64,000 nt of DNA, taken from the NCBI GenBank assembly GCA_013289855.1, contig JABCZD010000003.1:310001-374000 (forward strand), read 5' to 3'. Positions 1-8,034 of the stretch are shown here, piece by piece. Source of the stretch: Acidobacteriota bacterium. Its GTDB lineage: Bacteria > Acidobacteriota > Terriglobia > Acidiferrales > UBA7541. A program made the position numbers and the translations under genes. Every line of letters starts with the position of its first letter. The stretch's first letter is position 1. The notes under the pieces were generated by a model. It was not told the DNA's origin, did no database searches, and saw only the letters and a list, made by a program, of their open reading frames with translations.

Positions 1-241
1 CAACCGGGAGATCGCCGGCCGTCGGGCTAGCTGACGGCGCGACGGGAGCAGATTGCGTCGTGGGAGCGGGTGCTGTTGTGGCCTGAGGTGTTGTTGTGGC
101 TGGAGGTGTCGTCGTAGCGGGCGGCGTGGCGGGCGGAGGCGGAGCAGTTTGCGCCGAAGTGTTCACGCTGCACGCGAGACACAGCAAGAGCGCGGCGACG
201 AGCGACAGGAAACGATTGGACAAGAGATGGACCTTGGTCAT
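1..241 (-). CDS. Exported Pro/Thr/Ala-rich protein, C-terminus cut by window edge
   Basis: Reading from an ATG at 241-239 leftwards, the frame stays open to base 1. The first 31 residues form a classical signal peptide (Arg/His-containing n-region, LSLVAALLLCLACS core, probable cleavage near NTSA/QT). A low-complexity linker of PPATTT/PQATTA-type repeats follows. The gene begins 11 bp after the stop of the VWFA-related gene, with GAGG five bases before its ATG, so the two are likely co-transcribed. The layout of signal peptide plus Pro/Ala linker copies that of the upstream neighbour, so a second VWFA-like or other exported binding protein is possible, but the functional domain lies outside the window. 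The exported nature is seen; the function is unknown. Confidence 0.6.
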   Translation of the reverse strand, partial: MTKVHLLSNRFLSLVAALLLCLACSVNTSAQTAPPPPATPPATTTPPATTTPQATTAPAPTTQSAPVAPSASPTAGDLPV

Positions 242-252
242 TTGTGCCTCGC

Positions 253-2112
253 TTAAAACGGAATCACGACGGCGCCGTTGCGCGCCGCCATCTGCGCGCC
301 TTCGCTATCGCGAACTACCAACCGCACCATATAGGTTCCGGGCTTCACGTCAAAAGTGGATTTGACGTTCATCCCAGAATGGCTGAGCTTCTCGTAGGTA
401 GTGTCCTTGAGTTTCATATCCAAAACTTTTTCATTGCCGGTCACAAAATTGCCGTTCTGATCGAAAATCGCCGTCGCGAACGTGAGCGTGTCGTTGCTGC
501 GTCCGTCGGCTTTGCGGAAATGCACACCTTTCAAATCAAAATGCGTCAGTACCGCAATGCGCGCGTCCGTAGGATCGATCTTGAAAAACTGCGTTTGTAA
601 ATCCACCGGCAGGTCGTGGATTTCGTCCTGCGAGAAAATGGCTTCTTGGATGTCCGCTTTGGCGGCCGCCGCGGGATCGGGCAAGGTGCGCGGGGCGTAA
701 TAGCCGCGGCGGGCCTGGACGGTGCCTTTACGCTTGTTGGCCAGGGTCACTTTGATTTCGTGAAACTTTCCGTCGAATTTCAAGTTTTGCGGTGAGAATC
801 CCAGCACATAGCTAACCTCCGGCACCGCGCCGGCTTGTCTCATGCCTTCATCCAAATCATTGCGGTTGTGAAAGAAGGTGCCGCCGGTACCAAGGGCCAT
901 ATCCATGAGCACTTCGCTTTGCGCAAATTGTGCCTGTATGCGGTAGGAAGTCTGAAATCCCGTAGTTCTGAAGCTCGAACGCGGCGGATCGGCGATGTCG
1001 CCACCGACGTCCGGCGTGTATAGTCCGCGCGCGTCAATCGTATTAATCGTAATCTTACCTTGCAGCGCGTGGTCGACCAGGTCGTTTAATTCTGTCCAAA
1101 GTGTGCTGCGGATGAAGCCCGGCGAGATGAAAACCATGATGCGTTGCCCCGGCATTCCGGAAAGCCGCCGAGTGATCTCACGCAAATGGCTATAGGTGTA
1201 GCTACTGTCCGCGTCGTTTACGGCAAGCGAATGTTGCGCAGCGTTTAACGCGATCGATAGCGCTTGTGCCGCTTTCGATTCGTCGCCGCCGAAGGCACAT
1301 TGCACGGTATCCTCGGTCGCGACAGCTATCGCCTGCGGGTCTCGAATATTTTGGATCTGGTCCGCTTCGTAGTAGCTGACGTCGGGACAGTCATGAAACC
1401 CAATGGTCGATGAGTGCGGAACGATGCCCATCAGGGTCTTCCGCAAAACCGCGCGGTCGTCGGTAAATTCTTGGGTGGTCTCGCCGGACGAAGAATAAAT
1501 GCCGACGCGATCGGTGGGCGTCAGGGAGTCAAAGAATTTCGCGGCTTCCACACGCACAAAGAGAGCGTCTTCCATAGACAAATGCACGTCGTCAAAAACC
1601 ATGGCTACGAAGCGCTGCGGCAGCTTCACCGCGGCGGCGGCTTTCTCAACGTCCGGGGTGTTTCCAGGAGCGCTGTCGACGAGCACGAGTGCCGCGGCGC
1701 GCGATTCCGGCGTATCCACGTTGAAGGTAGAAAGCAGTTGCGGCTTGCGATTATCGAAAATCTGAAAATCTTCGCGGTGAAGATCCGGAATGATCTTGCC
1801 GCTCGCGTCGCGAACCACCACGCGAACCTGTACCAGGTTGACGTGCACTTTGAAAGTGGCGGGCGTGTCGCTCGTGGTTACTTCATCTTTGGGGCGCTGC
1901 TCGTCGGCTGCGGGCGGGACTGCCGGCGGCGTTGCGGGAGAATTTGCAGGCGTGGCTGCGGGAGCGGACGGCGAGGATTGCTCTGGCGCAGGTTGCTGGG
2001 CAGGGGGGCTCGGCGCAGGCGATTGCGCAAACGCCGCGACGGCGCCCGGCCCAAATACCAGGCACAATAGCGCGAACTTCTGGATGCTGCTGAGCGGCAG
2101 GAAGACGCGCAT
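253..2112 (-). CDS. Exported VWFA-related domain protein
   Basis: A 619-residue protein from the ATG at 2112. The open frame extends 37 codons further upstream, but only the internal Met gives a signal peptide (MRVFLPLSSIQKFALLCLVF..., cleavage near AFAQ). A Pro/Ala/Ser linker runs to about residue 75, then a beta-rich segment (VHVNLVQVRVVVRDASG...DLHREDFQIFDN). A von Willebrand A-like domain starts near residue 178 (RFVAMVFDDVHLSMED). Its MIDAS reads DDVHLS rather than strict DxSxS, as in the acidobacterial VWFA-related family. The family is exported and thought to mediate protein-protein contacts; no partner is known. The closely spaced downstream gene is another exported Pro-rich protein. 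Family assignment is confident, the role is not known. Confidence 0.85.
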   Translation of the reverse strand: MRVFLPLSSIQKFALLCLVFGPGAVAAFAQSPAPSPPAQQPAPEQSSPSAPAATPANSPATPPAVPPAADEQRPKDEVTTSDTPATFKVHVNLVQVRVVVRDASGKIIPDLHREDFQIFDNRKPQLLSTFNVDTPESRAAALVLVDSAPGNTPDVEKAAAAVKLPQRFVAMVFDDVHLSMEDALFVRVEAAKFFDSLTPTDRVGIYSSSGETTQEFTDDRAVLRKTLMGIVPHSSTIGFHDCPDVSYYEADQIQNIRDPQAIAVATEDTVQCAFGGDESKAAQALSIALNAAQHSLAVNDADSSYTYSHLREITRRLSGMPGQRIMVFISPGFIRSTLWTELNDLVDHALQGKITINTIDARGLYTPDVGGDIADPPRSSFRTTGFQTSYRIQAQFAQSEVLMDMALGTGGTFFHNRNDLDEGMRQAGAVPEVSYVLGFSPQNLKFDGKFHEIKVTLANKRKGTVQARRGYYAPRTLPDPAAAAKADIQEAIFSQDEIHDLPVDLQTQFFKIDPTDARIAVLTHFDLKGVHFRKADGRSNDTLTFATAIFDQNGNFVTGNEKVLDMKLKDTTYEKLSHSGMNVKSTFDVKPGTYMVRLVVRDSEGAQMAARNGAVVIPF

Positions 2113-2219
2113 GCTGGACCCCGGAACTGCCCACCCTAGACGAGTTCCCGACAATTCCACAGTTGTGGGACGGCTGGACTGCGTGGTGCAGCAACTATAC
2201 GCTGACGCTAATTTTCGTG

Positions 2220-3137
2220 TCAACGCTGGGGCCCGAGACGCTGGCTGTCGAGAGGTTGGCTGTCGAGGATTAATGGACTCTCACTCGCTTTCCGGGCGAT
2301 CTGGACGGCCATATTTTTCCTTGATTCGGCAAGCTCCGCGTTCCAAGCGGCGCCGAGAAAAACAATTACCGTCGAGACCTGCATCCAGATCATCAAACCG
2401 ATCACCGCCGCCAATCCGCCATACACCACGCTGTAAGGAACCTGCCGCACGTAAAATCCGAACAGCACGTTGGCCAGCCACCAGAGCAAGGTGGCAACCA
2501 TGGCTCCGGGAAGGACATTGCGCAGCTTCTCGTCGTAGGGCCGCGCAACGCGATAAATCACGGTGAGGGACGCGGCCGCCAAGACGATCGCCGCGGCAGG
2601 AAAGAAGACGCCCCAAAGGCCCTGGAGGGCAACCGAATGCCCGAATTCTCTGCCATACCAGCGGCGTAGCGGACGGCCGAACACGCCAAGAATCGCCGCG
2701 GCCACCAGCGGTGCCATAGTAACCAGCAGCAGGAGCAACGCACGCAACTGCCTGCGGATGAATCCAGCATTCATGGGTTCGCCGTACACCATGTGGATGC
2801 CTTCCATCAACAGCTTCATCACCTGGGTGCCGGCGAGCAGTGTGCCAACCCAGCCCACCAACGCCAGTTTCCAGGCATCCGGACCGCGCTTGACGAGAAA
2901 TTGCGCGACGACCTGCTGACTTCCGGGGGGTAAGAAGCGCGTCAGGTCGGTGATTAGGTCGAGCAGGCTGGTTTTTCCGCCGATTCTGGTGTTCGCGACG
3001 CCCACGGCCACGAGTAACGTGGGGAAAAAAGCCAGGAATAAATTGAAAGCCACGGCCTGAGAAATCGTTAAACACTCCGGGAATACACGAATCCCCATCC
3101 GATAGACGCGCTTGCTGAGAGCTGTGGCGGAGAGCAT
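2220..3137 (-). CDS. YihY/virulence factor BrkB family membrane protein
   Basis: A 305-residue integral membrane protein with about six hydrophobic segments. The start is FPECLTISQAVAFNLFLAFFPTLLVAVGV, the family's SxxxAFyxllalfPll motif. The second half holds ...NVLPGAMVATLLWWLANVLFGFYV and VVYGGLAAVIGLMIWMQVSTVIVFLGAAWNAEL, matching the YihY C-terminal signature. The biochemical function of the family is unsettled; annotation as RNase BN is considered wrong. The ATG at 3137 is preceded at 3151-3146 by TATAAT on the same strand, leaving only eight bases, so a very short or absent 5' UTR is likely. The last 15 or so residues (LDSQPLDSQRLGPQR) come from a 15-bp tandem repeat. Confidence 0.88.
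   Translation of the reverse strand: MLSATALSKRVYRMGIRVFPECLTISQAVAFNLFLAFFPTLLVAVGVANTRIGGKTSLLDLITDLTRFLPPGSQQVVAQFLVKRGPDAWKLALVGWVGTLLAGTQVMKLLMEGIHMVYGEPMNAGFIRRQLRALLLLLVTMAPLVAAAILGVFGRPLRRWYGREFGHSVALQGLWGVFFPAAAIVLAAASLTVIYRVARPYDEKLRNVLPGAMVATLLWWLANVLFGFYVRQVPYSVVYGGLAAVIGLMIWMQVSTVIVFLGAAWNAELAESRKNMAVQIARKASESPLILDSQPLDSQRLGPQR
2226..2270 (-). repeat. 15-bp tandem repeat forming the YihY C-terminus
   Basis: Three degenerate units of CTCGACAGCCAGCGT type sit immediately before the stop codon. They encode LDSQP/LDSQR/LGPQR and stay in frame because the period is a multiple of three. Confidence 0.7.
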
Positions 3138-3145
3138 TGCACGGC

Positions 3146-3151
3146 ATTATA
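3146..3151 (-). promoter_or_regulatory. Candidate -10 box for the YihY gene
   Basis: A perfect TATAAT on the minus strand ends eight bases before the ATG at 3137. No Shine-Dalgarno lies between, so transcription should begin within one or two bases of the start codon. Confidence 0.45.
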
Positions 3152-3286
3152 CATAGCGGGAGTCTGTCCCGCTGCGCGAAGGCGGCCTCAAGTACCTCAA
3201 GTATTTGCTGCATGGCGTTGAGCGGTGGCTGTGTCAAACTGATGTTCCCTTTCGCGCTAAACCTGCGCCACAACAATGGAGCCATC

Positions 3287-4372
3287 ATGGAAGCAACGAC
3301 CAAGAGAACGCTAACGCTTCGCCGAACCAGAGGATTTCACTGGATCGGTGCGCTACAGCTAGCCGTGGTGATGTTTGCGGCGTGCGCCTGCTCACATACG
3401 ACGGCCCCGGCGACGGAGAATGTGGCGCCGCAACCTGCCGCGCCAGCGAGCGGGCCAGCGACTTCGCCGGCAACTTCGCCAGCAACCGCTCCTGCACCTA
3501 CTCCTGAACAGGGCCGCGCCGTGCAGGCACAAATGCGCAATGTGTTATTCCATCTTTCAAGCACGGCAGCGGCGCACATCGATACGCTGACCGGCGAAGT
3601 GGTGCCTACCGGAAACAACGCCATGCCGGTTCTTGACGACAAGACCTCTTTCGAAGTGCATGTGAAATCCGCAAGAATCTCGGTTTCTCCCGAAGCGCTG
3701 GCCGACACCCTGAACGGCTATGTTTTTGCGAAAGCCAATTCCCCGCTGAAGGATTTGACGATCTACATCGACGGCGATCGCCTGCACGTTAAAGGCAAGC
3801 TCCACAGCAAGGGGGACGTTCCGTTCGAGAGCCTCGGAACACTGAGTCCCACGAGCGACGGAAGAATTCGCGTACACAGCGAAAAGGTTAAAGCGTTTAA
3901 GGTGCCCATGAAAGGCATCATGAATCTCTTCGGAATTGACCTCGCGAATGTCCTGGACACCAGCAAGATAGATGGCATCGACGTCGACAAGAATGATCTG
4001 ATTCTGGATATGAGCAAACTTCTGCCGCCACCGCACATTCAAGGCAAAGTGACTTCCATACGCATACAAAATAATCAGGTAGTCGCCATATTCGGAACCG
4101 GCGAGGCTGGTCCGCCGCTGGAGCCGGGGAACTACATGGCTTTTAAGGGAAACAGATTGCGTTTCGCCAACCTCACGATGGATAACGCCGATGTTACGGT
4201 GTTGGATCTCGATCCCGCAGACCCCTTGGATTGGTTCCAGGACCACTACAAAGAGCAACTGGTGGCTGGCTACTCGAAAGTCACGCCAAGTTTCGGATTG
4301 CGTGCTTACGTGAAGGATTTTGCCAAGCTTTCGCGCGCCGGGAAGTCCGCAAGCGCTGTCCCTCCGCAATAA
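3287..4372 (+). CDS. Putative lipoprotein with Pro/Ala-Thr repeat linker, function unknown
   Basis: A 361-residue protein. The ATG at 3287 is chosen because GGAG lies five bases upstream; the frame is open further upstream without a signal. The N-terminus has basic residues, a hydrophobic stretch (WIGALQLAVVMF) and a lipobox-like FAAC/ACAC, predicting a lipid-anchored envelope protein. A linker with PATSPATSPATAPAP follows, encoded by 12-bp repeats. The rest is a regular beta-rich domain: TSFEVHVKSARISVSPEALADTLN, then strands ending in VKAFKVPMKGIMNLFGIDLANVLD and GKVTSIRIQNNQVVAIFG. The pattern recalls LmeA/DUF2993-type amphiphile-binding folds, but this is a weak resemblance only. It is divergent from the YihY gene. 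No specific function is assigned. Confidence 0.75.
   Translation: MEATTKRTLTLRRTRGFHWIGALQLAVVMFAACACSHTTAPATENVAPQPAAPASGPATSPATSPATAPAPTPEQGRAVQAQMRNVLFHLSSTAAAHIDTLTGEVVPTGNNAMPVLDDKTSFEVHVKSARISVSPEALADTLNGYVFAKANSPLKDLTIYIDGDRLHVKGKLHSKGDVPFESLGTLSPTSDGRIRVHSEKVKAFKVPMKGIMNLFGIDLANVLDTSKIDGIDVDKNDLILDMSKLLPPPHIQGKVTSIRIQNNQVVAIFGTGEAGPPLEPGNYMAFKGNRLRFANLTMDNADVTVLDLDPADPLDWFQDHYKEQLVAGYSKVTPSFGLRAYVKDFAKLSRAGKSASAVPPQ
3462..3509 (+). repeat. 12-bp tandem repeat in lipoprotein linker
   Basis: About four units of gcgacttcgccg type, in frame, encode the SPAT/APAP linker directly after the lipobox. Confidence 0.55.
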
Positions 4373-4501
4373 CGGATTCGCCTGGAACGGTAAGAAACGT
4401 ATAATTCCAATAGCAACTGTATGCCCCACGTGTGGTGTTTGGACTGACGGCCCGGAAATGATGGCACTACGCCGGCAAAGCCCGTGGACGCAAATCTAAC
4501 G

Positions 4502-4936
4502 ATGACTAACTTTTGTCGCGCCGCCGCATTCTTGTTGCTGACAGTTCTTGTATGTTCGCCAATGTGCGCGCAGAACAAGCCGGTGTGGAAGCCCGTCGAG
4601 TTCGCCATCGTGAAGATCGATGACGGTCCGCCGAAATCCTGGAATATGTACCACACCGAAAAGCGCGGGGTGCTGCTCCTGAGAGTGTGGAAGCGTTATC
4701 TGCTGATTGATATGAACCAACAAGAAGTGTACGACATTGACCCCGCGACGATTACGGCGCAAGCGGACAACGTCACGTGGTCTCCGGCCGATAAGCCTAA
4801 TGAACCGCTGGACATCACGGAATGGAAGCAGCGCGACGTCGGCACCATGGGCCGACTGCGCTTCCGGTTGCCGAAGCAGGGCGCGGTGGTCGAAGTGCAA
4901 TTGCCGTTGCTGCCGACTGGAAAACCGGCGTACTAG
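4502..4936 (+). CDS. Small exported protein of unknown function
   Basis: A 144-residue protein from the ATG at 4502. A GTG six codons upstream (4484) is an alternative start, and neither has a good Shine-Dalgarno. A clean signal peptide (MTNFCRAAAFLLLTVLVCSPMCAQ) predicts export. The mature part is small and contains VWKRYLLIDMNQQEVYDIDPATI and RLRFRLPKQGAVVEVQLPLLP; no known domain is recognised. It lies downstream of the lipoprotein gene and convergent with a zinc-ribbon membrane protein gene. A TATAAT near 4400 could serve as promoter. Codon use resembles its neighbours. Confidence 0.65.
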   Translation: MTNFCRAAAFLLLTVLVCSPMCAQNKPVWKPVEFAIVKIDDGPPKSWNMYHTEKRGVLLLRVWKRYLLIDMNQQEVYDIDPATITAQADNVTWSPADKPNEPLDITEWKQRDVGTMGRLRFRLPKQGAVVEVQLPLLPTGKPAY

Positions 4937-4971
4937 CGCCGCGAGACACAGCGACTTTCGAAGCGAGCCCG

Positions 4972-5565
4972 TTAGCGCCGGTAAATACCGTAGTACCAGG
5001 GAATGCCAATCGCTCCGGGTTCCACGCCCGCCAGCACCGCGTCACCGTCCTGGAAACGATCGAAGTCGTCGGCGTCCACTGGCAAACGCTCGATTTTCTG
5101 TCCGGCTCGCCATCCATCCACAAGCAAACGGCGGCTGACGCGCAGCAAGCCCCTCTGATAAAAGCGATTCTCTACCGTAGTCGGGTGATAGACGATGTTC
5201 TTTGGATTGTCGAGCCGACCGTTCAGAAAGAGCAGCGCCGCCAGCATCCAAGGCAAAGGAATGAACCCGGAGTAGATGCGTTTTAGGACTTCCAGTTCCT
5301 GGCGATTGCGCGCGCGACGATCCAGGATAATCGCCAGCGTCAGCGCCACAAAGAAAAGCAAACCAAAGAACACCAGCATCAAATCCAGATCCAGCGGCGG
5401 ATAGATCTGGCTGACGTAGGGAAACGCGAGCGAGCCCACCAGAAATACCGCCGTGCGATTCACCAGCCGGCGGCGAAAAACCAGTTCGGCGGCGGCGCTC
5501 GTCAAGCCACATGCCGGACACTGATCGCTGATTCGCTCGGCGCCACAATCAAAGCATCGGGTCAT
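4972..5565 (-). CDS. Zinc-ribbon membrane protein, unknown function
   Basis: A 197-residue protein from the ATG at 5565. Upstream in-frame sequence is only the RN-rich translation of a tandem repeat and is unlikely to be coding. The protein opens with a short zinc ribbon (CFDCG...CPACG, residues 4-19). Two long hydrophobic segments follow (TAVFLVGSLAFPYVSQIYPPL; LDLMLVFFGLLFFVALTLAIIL) and a third near GFIPLPWMLAALLFL. The C-terminal half is soluble and rich in Arg/Asp (ENRFYQRGLLRVSRRLLVDGW). Zinc ribbon plus membrane anchor is common in small acidobacterial proteins without known role. It follows the PilZ gene on the same strand, separated by the repeat. Confidence 0.7.
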   Translation of the reverse strand: MTRCFDCGAERISDQCPACGLTSAAAELVFRRRLVNRTAVFLVGSLAFPYVSQIYPPLDLDLMLVFFGLLFFVALTLAIILDRRARNRQELEVLKRIYSGFIPLPWMLAALLFLNGRLDNPKNIVYHPTTVENRFYQRGLLRVSRRLLVDGWRAGQKIERLPVDADDFDRFQDGDAVLAGVEPGAIGIPWYYGIYRR

Positions 5566-5604
5566 CCGCACCAGTATAAACGCAGTGGCAATCGCGCGCG
5601 GTAC

Positions 5605-5672
5605 GAGGGGTTTACGAGTTGGGTTACGAACGAGGTTACGAGCGGGGTTACGAATGAAGTTACGAACGGGGA
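5605..5672. repeat. 12-bp tandem repeat spanning the PilZ stop codon
   Basis: On the minus strand five to six units of consensus CCCNNNTCGTAA run from the last two codons of the PilZ gene through its TAA stop and on into the intergenic space. Each unit carries a TCGTAA. Minus-frame translation of the run gives an artificial RN-rich peptide. Confidence 0.8.
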
Positions 5673-5998
5673 TTGGAAAGCAGCGCGAGCAGTTCCTGAT
5701 AGCGTTGCTGGTTCTCGGCCTTCGATAGGTCCACGCTAACGCCCATACCACGCCCGGGTTCCACGCGTTTGACGGAACAATCGAGCAGGAAAGGCCGGTC
5801 AAGGTTCAATCGTGCAGTGAATCCCGCGCCAACCCACAAGGTGTCGGCGGCTTCGATAAACATGCCGCTGGCGCTTACGTCGCGGGTGCTGCCGCGCAAG
5901 ACCGCCGAGCCCCACTCGATTTCGAGATCGGCGCGGAACGAAAAGCGCGTAGCCCGTCTCCGCTCAGTGCGGCGGGCGGAAGGATCGCTAGTAGCCAT
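5660..5998 (-). CDS. PilZ domain protein (c-di-GMP binding)
   Basis: A 112-residue single-domain protein. It has the two PilZ signature elements in the right order: an RxxxR-type N-terminal arginine cluster (ERRRATRFSF, residues about 12-20) and DVSASGMFI (about residue 41), equivalent to the D/NxSxxG c-di-GMP contact. The rest (GFTARLNL..FLLDCSVKRVEPGRGMGVSVDL) completes the six-stranded barrel. Stand-alone PilZ proteins act as c-di-GMP-responsive adaptors, often for motility or polysaccharide export; the partner here is unknown. The ATG at 5998 has GGAGG about 13 bases upstream. The final codons lie in a 12-bp tandem repeat that contains the stop. Confidence 0.9.
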   Translation of the reverse strand: MATSDPSARRTERRRATRFSFRADLEIEWGSAVLRGSTRDVSASGMFIEAADTLWVGAGFTARLNLDRPFLLDCSVKRVEPGRGMGVSVDLSKAENQQRYQELLALLSNPRS

Positions 5999-6209
5999 GG
6001 GACGAGTGAAACCTCCTGCCAGAGATTTCGTACCGCGGCGCCAGGTCGGAATCGCCGCATGGATGCGACCAGCATACGCTTGCTTTCATTACAAACCTAC
6101 GACGCCAATTGTAAATGTTTTATTCCCCGCAATCCGGAGCCACCGTTTAGAACCCAAGAAAGGAAACTCCGCAACAAGCGGGCCCGCACAGCGGCCTCGC
6201 CCGTCGCCC

Positions 6210-7025
6210 TCACGATTCGGTCATCCGCGATTCTCGCGGGGCGTCGCTATTCTCGCCCCGGCTAATGCGACGCGTGACCTCCGCCTTCAGGTACTTGCGC
6301 AGCGCCTCCGGCACGATCCCAGGCGCTGCCAGCTCCCGCAGATCGGTAACCGTCAGCTCCGGCAAGTATCCAAGCACACTAGCCAAGGGCGCCAACGGAT
6401 GCCGAACCAGCGCCAGCCGCACGTTGTAGGACACTGACCATTTGCGGTGATGCGCAATCGCAAACGGCACGGCTACGGGAATTTTTTCGTGCGCCAGCGC
6501 CTTCAGAATCTGCGCCTCCGTCAGTCGCGGATTATCGAGCGCTACGGATAGTAGCCGCGGGTGGCCTTCGGCGACCAGCGAACCGGCCAGCCGCGCCGGA
6601 CCGCGCCGCGCCAGCGTAATCTTTTGCCCCAACGGCAGCTGCGGCAGCCGCGCCAGTAACTGCTCCTCGGCATTGAGCTTCAACTCCACGGAAACCGCCG
6701 GCATGAAGGTCAGTTGCACCAAATCCATCAAATAAAGCTCGCGCAACAATCGCAAACCTACCAGCCTCGGCGAACGCGGGTGAAACGCCAGCGCGCGCTT
6801 CACGCGATAACTCTTGGTCAGCGGCTTGCGCCGCGACACTTCTAGCAAAACTTCCGGAGCAAGATTCTTGCGCTCCAGCAGCAGGCACAGTTGCGTTTCG
6901 TCAAGCGCCGGATTGCCGATCAGCGCCAGCAATACCTCCGCATCGGCATGGTAGAGCAGCCGCGCCAGTTCGTCCCCAGTGGCCGTGCCCGCGATTTCGC
7001 GATCCTGGAAAGATTTCTCTTCCAC
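6210..7025 (-). CDS. Leu-rich helical-repeat protein (DUF2336/HEAT-like), unknown function
   Basis: A 271-residue protein built almost entirely of amphipathic Leu/Ala-rich helices: LARLLYHADAEVLLALIGNPALDETQLCLLLERKNLAPEVLLEVSRR, then ILKALAHEKIPVAVPFAIAHHRKWSVSYNVRLALVRHPLAPLASVLGYLPELT. The spacing of short helices with NPxL/HPLAP turns looks like DUF2336 or HEAT-like repeats. This is a structural impression, not a firm family call. It starts with GTG at 7025, one base after the stop of the sugar kinase gene, so both form an operon transcribed leftwards. No catalytic motif is visible; a scaffold role is plausible. Confidence 0.7.
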   Translation of the reverse strand: MEEKSFQDREIAGTATGDELARLLYHADAEVLLALIGNPALDETQLCLLLERKNLAPEVLLEVSRRKPLTKSYRVKRALAFHPRSPRLVGLRLLRELYLMDLVQLTFMPAVSVELKLNAEEQLLARLPQLPLGQKITLARRGPARLAGSLVAEGHPRLLSVALDNPRLTEAQILKALAHEKIPVAVPFAIAHHRKWSVSYNVRLALVRHPLAPLASVLGYLPELTVTDLRELAAPGIVPEALRKYLKAEVTRRISRGENSDAPRESRMTES

Positions 7026-7026
7026 T

Positions 7027-7959
7027 TCAGTGCCCTTCTCTCACCAATTCGTCTAGTCCCCGAAGGGCAGATATACCGACTCGGGCGGCGTATTCGACCA
7101 CGGGCGTAGGCAACGCGCCGATGCGAACTTTTGACGCAATAGCTCGTACCCGACGATCAAACGGCTCGTCGAAATAGCTGCTACGGTTGAAAACACCGCC
7201 GGTTTTTGCGAGTAGAAAGCGTTCTCCAGCCAATCTCAATCGCTTTACGACGCGTTCCACAAGAACCGCCAGCTCCTCCGCCGAGGACCTCAATAATTCT
7301 TGCGCCTGTTGGTCATTCGCGTTTGCAGCGCTGGCTACCAGCGGAAAAATCTGCGGTAGTATTCTTCTGGAGTCGTTGAACACTCGTTCCCGTAGGCCTG
7401 ACCAATCGCAGTCAAATTCATGCGATATGCTGTGCCCTAGAGCGGAGTCCTCTCCGTCCAGGTAGCGACGCCACTCCGCCACAAACGCCTTCCTGCCGAT
7501 ATCGTACGCGCTTCCAGGATCGCCCAGAATCACTCCTAAGCCGCCTTCGCGCACGGTTTCCTCGATGGTTGCGCCGCAAATAACCGATCCGGTCCCGGCG
7601 ATCACCACGACGCTGGGAGTTTCTCCTGTCGCTCCAAGTGCAAATGCGGCGTCCGAATCAATCAACGCTTTCGCGTTTGGAAACTTTTGCTCCAGTCTTC
7701 CGATCAATTGCGCCAGGTTCCGCGCCGCACCCGCGCCAGCAACCGCTCCGTTAACAAACCGGACGTCCGCCGCGGACACGTTTGCCGCGGACAGCGCTGC
7801 CTCGGCGGCGTCAACAAGCGCTGCCACGCTGGCATCTATGCCCATGAGGATTGGATTTGCAGGCCCAGAGCGCGTCCTGGCGCGGATGACTCCAGTTTCG
7901 TCCATCAAGACGCAGTCCGTCTTCGTGCCGCCGCCGTCGAATCCCAAGACACAGCGCAT
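7027..7959 (-). CDS. BadF/BadG-type N-acetylglucosamine / MurNAc kinase
   Basis: A 310-residue sugar kinase of the ASKHA fold. The phosphate-1 motif is VLGFDGGGTKTDCVL at the N-terminus, the phosphate-2 region is VVVIAGTGSVICG, and the adenosine region is AKTGGVF, with GGLGVILGDPGSAYDIGR between. This is the signature of GlcNAc kinases, including MurK-type kinases that phosphorylate both MurNAc and GlcNAc on O6. Such an enzyme would feed GlcNAc-6-P to glycolysis and MurNAc-6-P to MurQ, which is encoded 12 kb away. The ATG at 7959 is chosen because upstream frame shows no family similarity. It is divergent from the SSS symporter gene with 75 bp between. GlcNAc versus MurNAc preference cannot be told from sequence. 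Confidence 0.85.
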   Translation of the reverse strand: MRCVLGFDGGGTKTDCVLMDETGVIRARTRSGPANPILMGIDASVAALVDAAEAALSAANVSAADVRFVNGAVAGAGAARNLAQLIGRLEQKFPNAKALIDSDAAFALGATGETPSVVVIAGTGSVICGATIEETVREGGLGVILGDPGSAYDIGRKAFVAEWRRYLDGEDSALGHSISHEFDCDWSGLRERVFNDSRRILPQIFPLVASAANANDQQAQELLRSSAEELAVLVERVVKRLRLAGERFLLAKTGGVFNRSSYFDEPFDRRVRAIASKVRIGALPTPVVEYAARVGISALRGLDELVREGH

Positions 7960-8034
7960 GCCGTAAGAATAGCGCACGCGCGCAGCGAGAAAATAGCCAG
8001 CGTTTCCGGGCGGACAACAGGTAAACTCTGCGCG

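Noticed and set aside
1414..2070. Long plus-strand frame antisense to the VWFA gene
   Set aside because: Arg/His-rich composition and no family similarity; it is a shadow of a well-supported minus-strand gene.
5605..5672. CRISPR-like or phage repeat
   Set aside because: Units are 12 bp without spacers and degenerate; the same holds for the arrays at 40044, 51119 and 63008.
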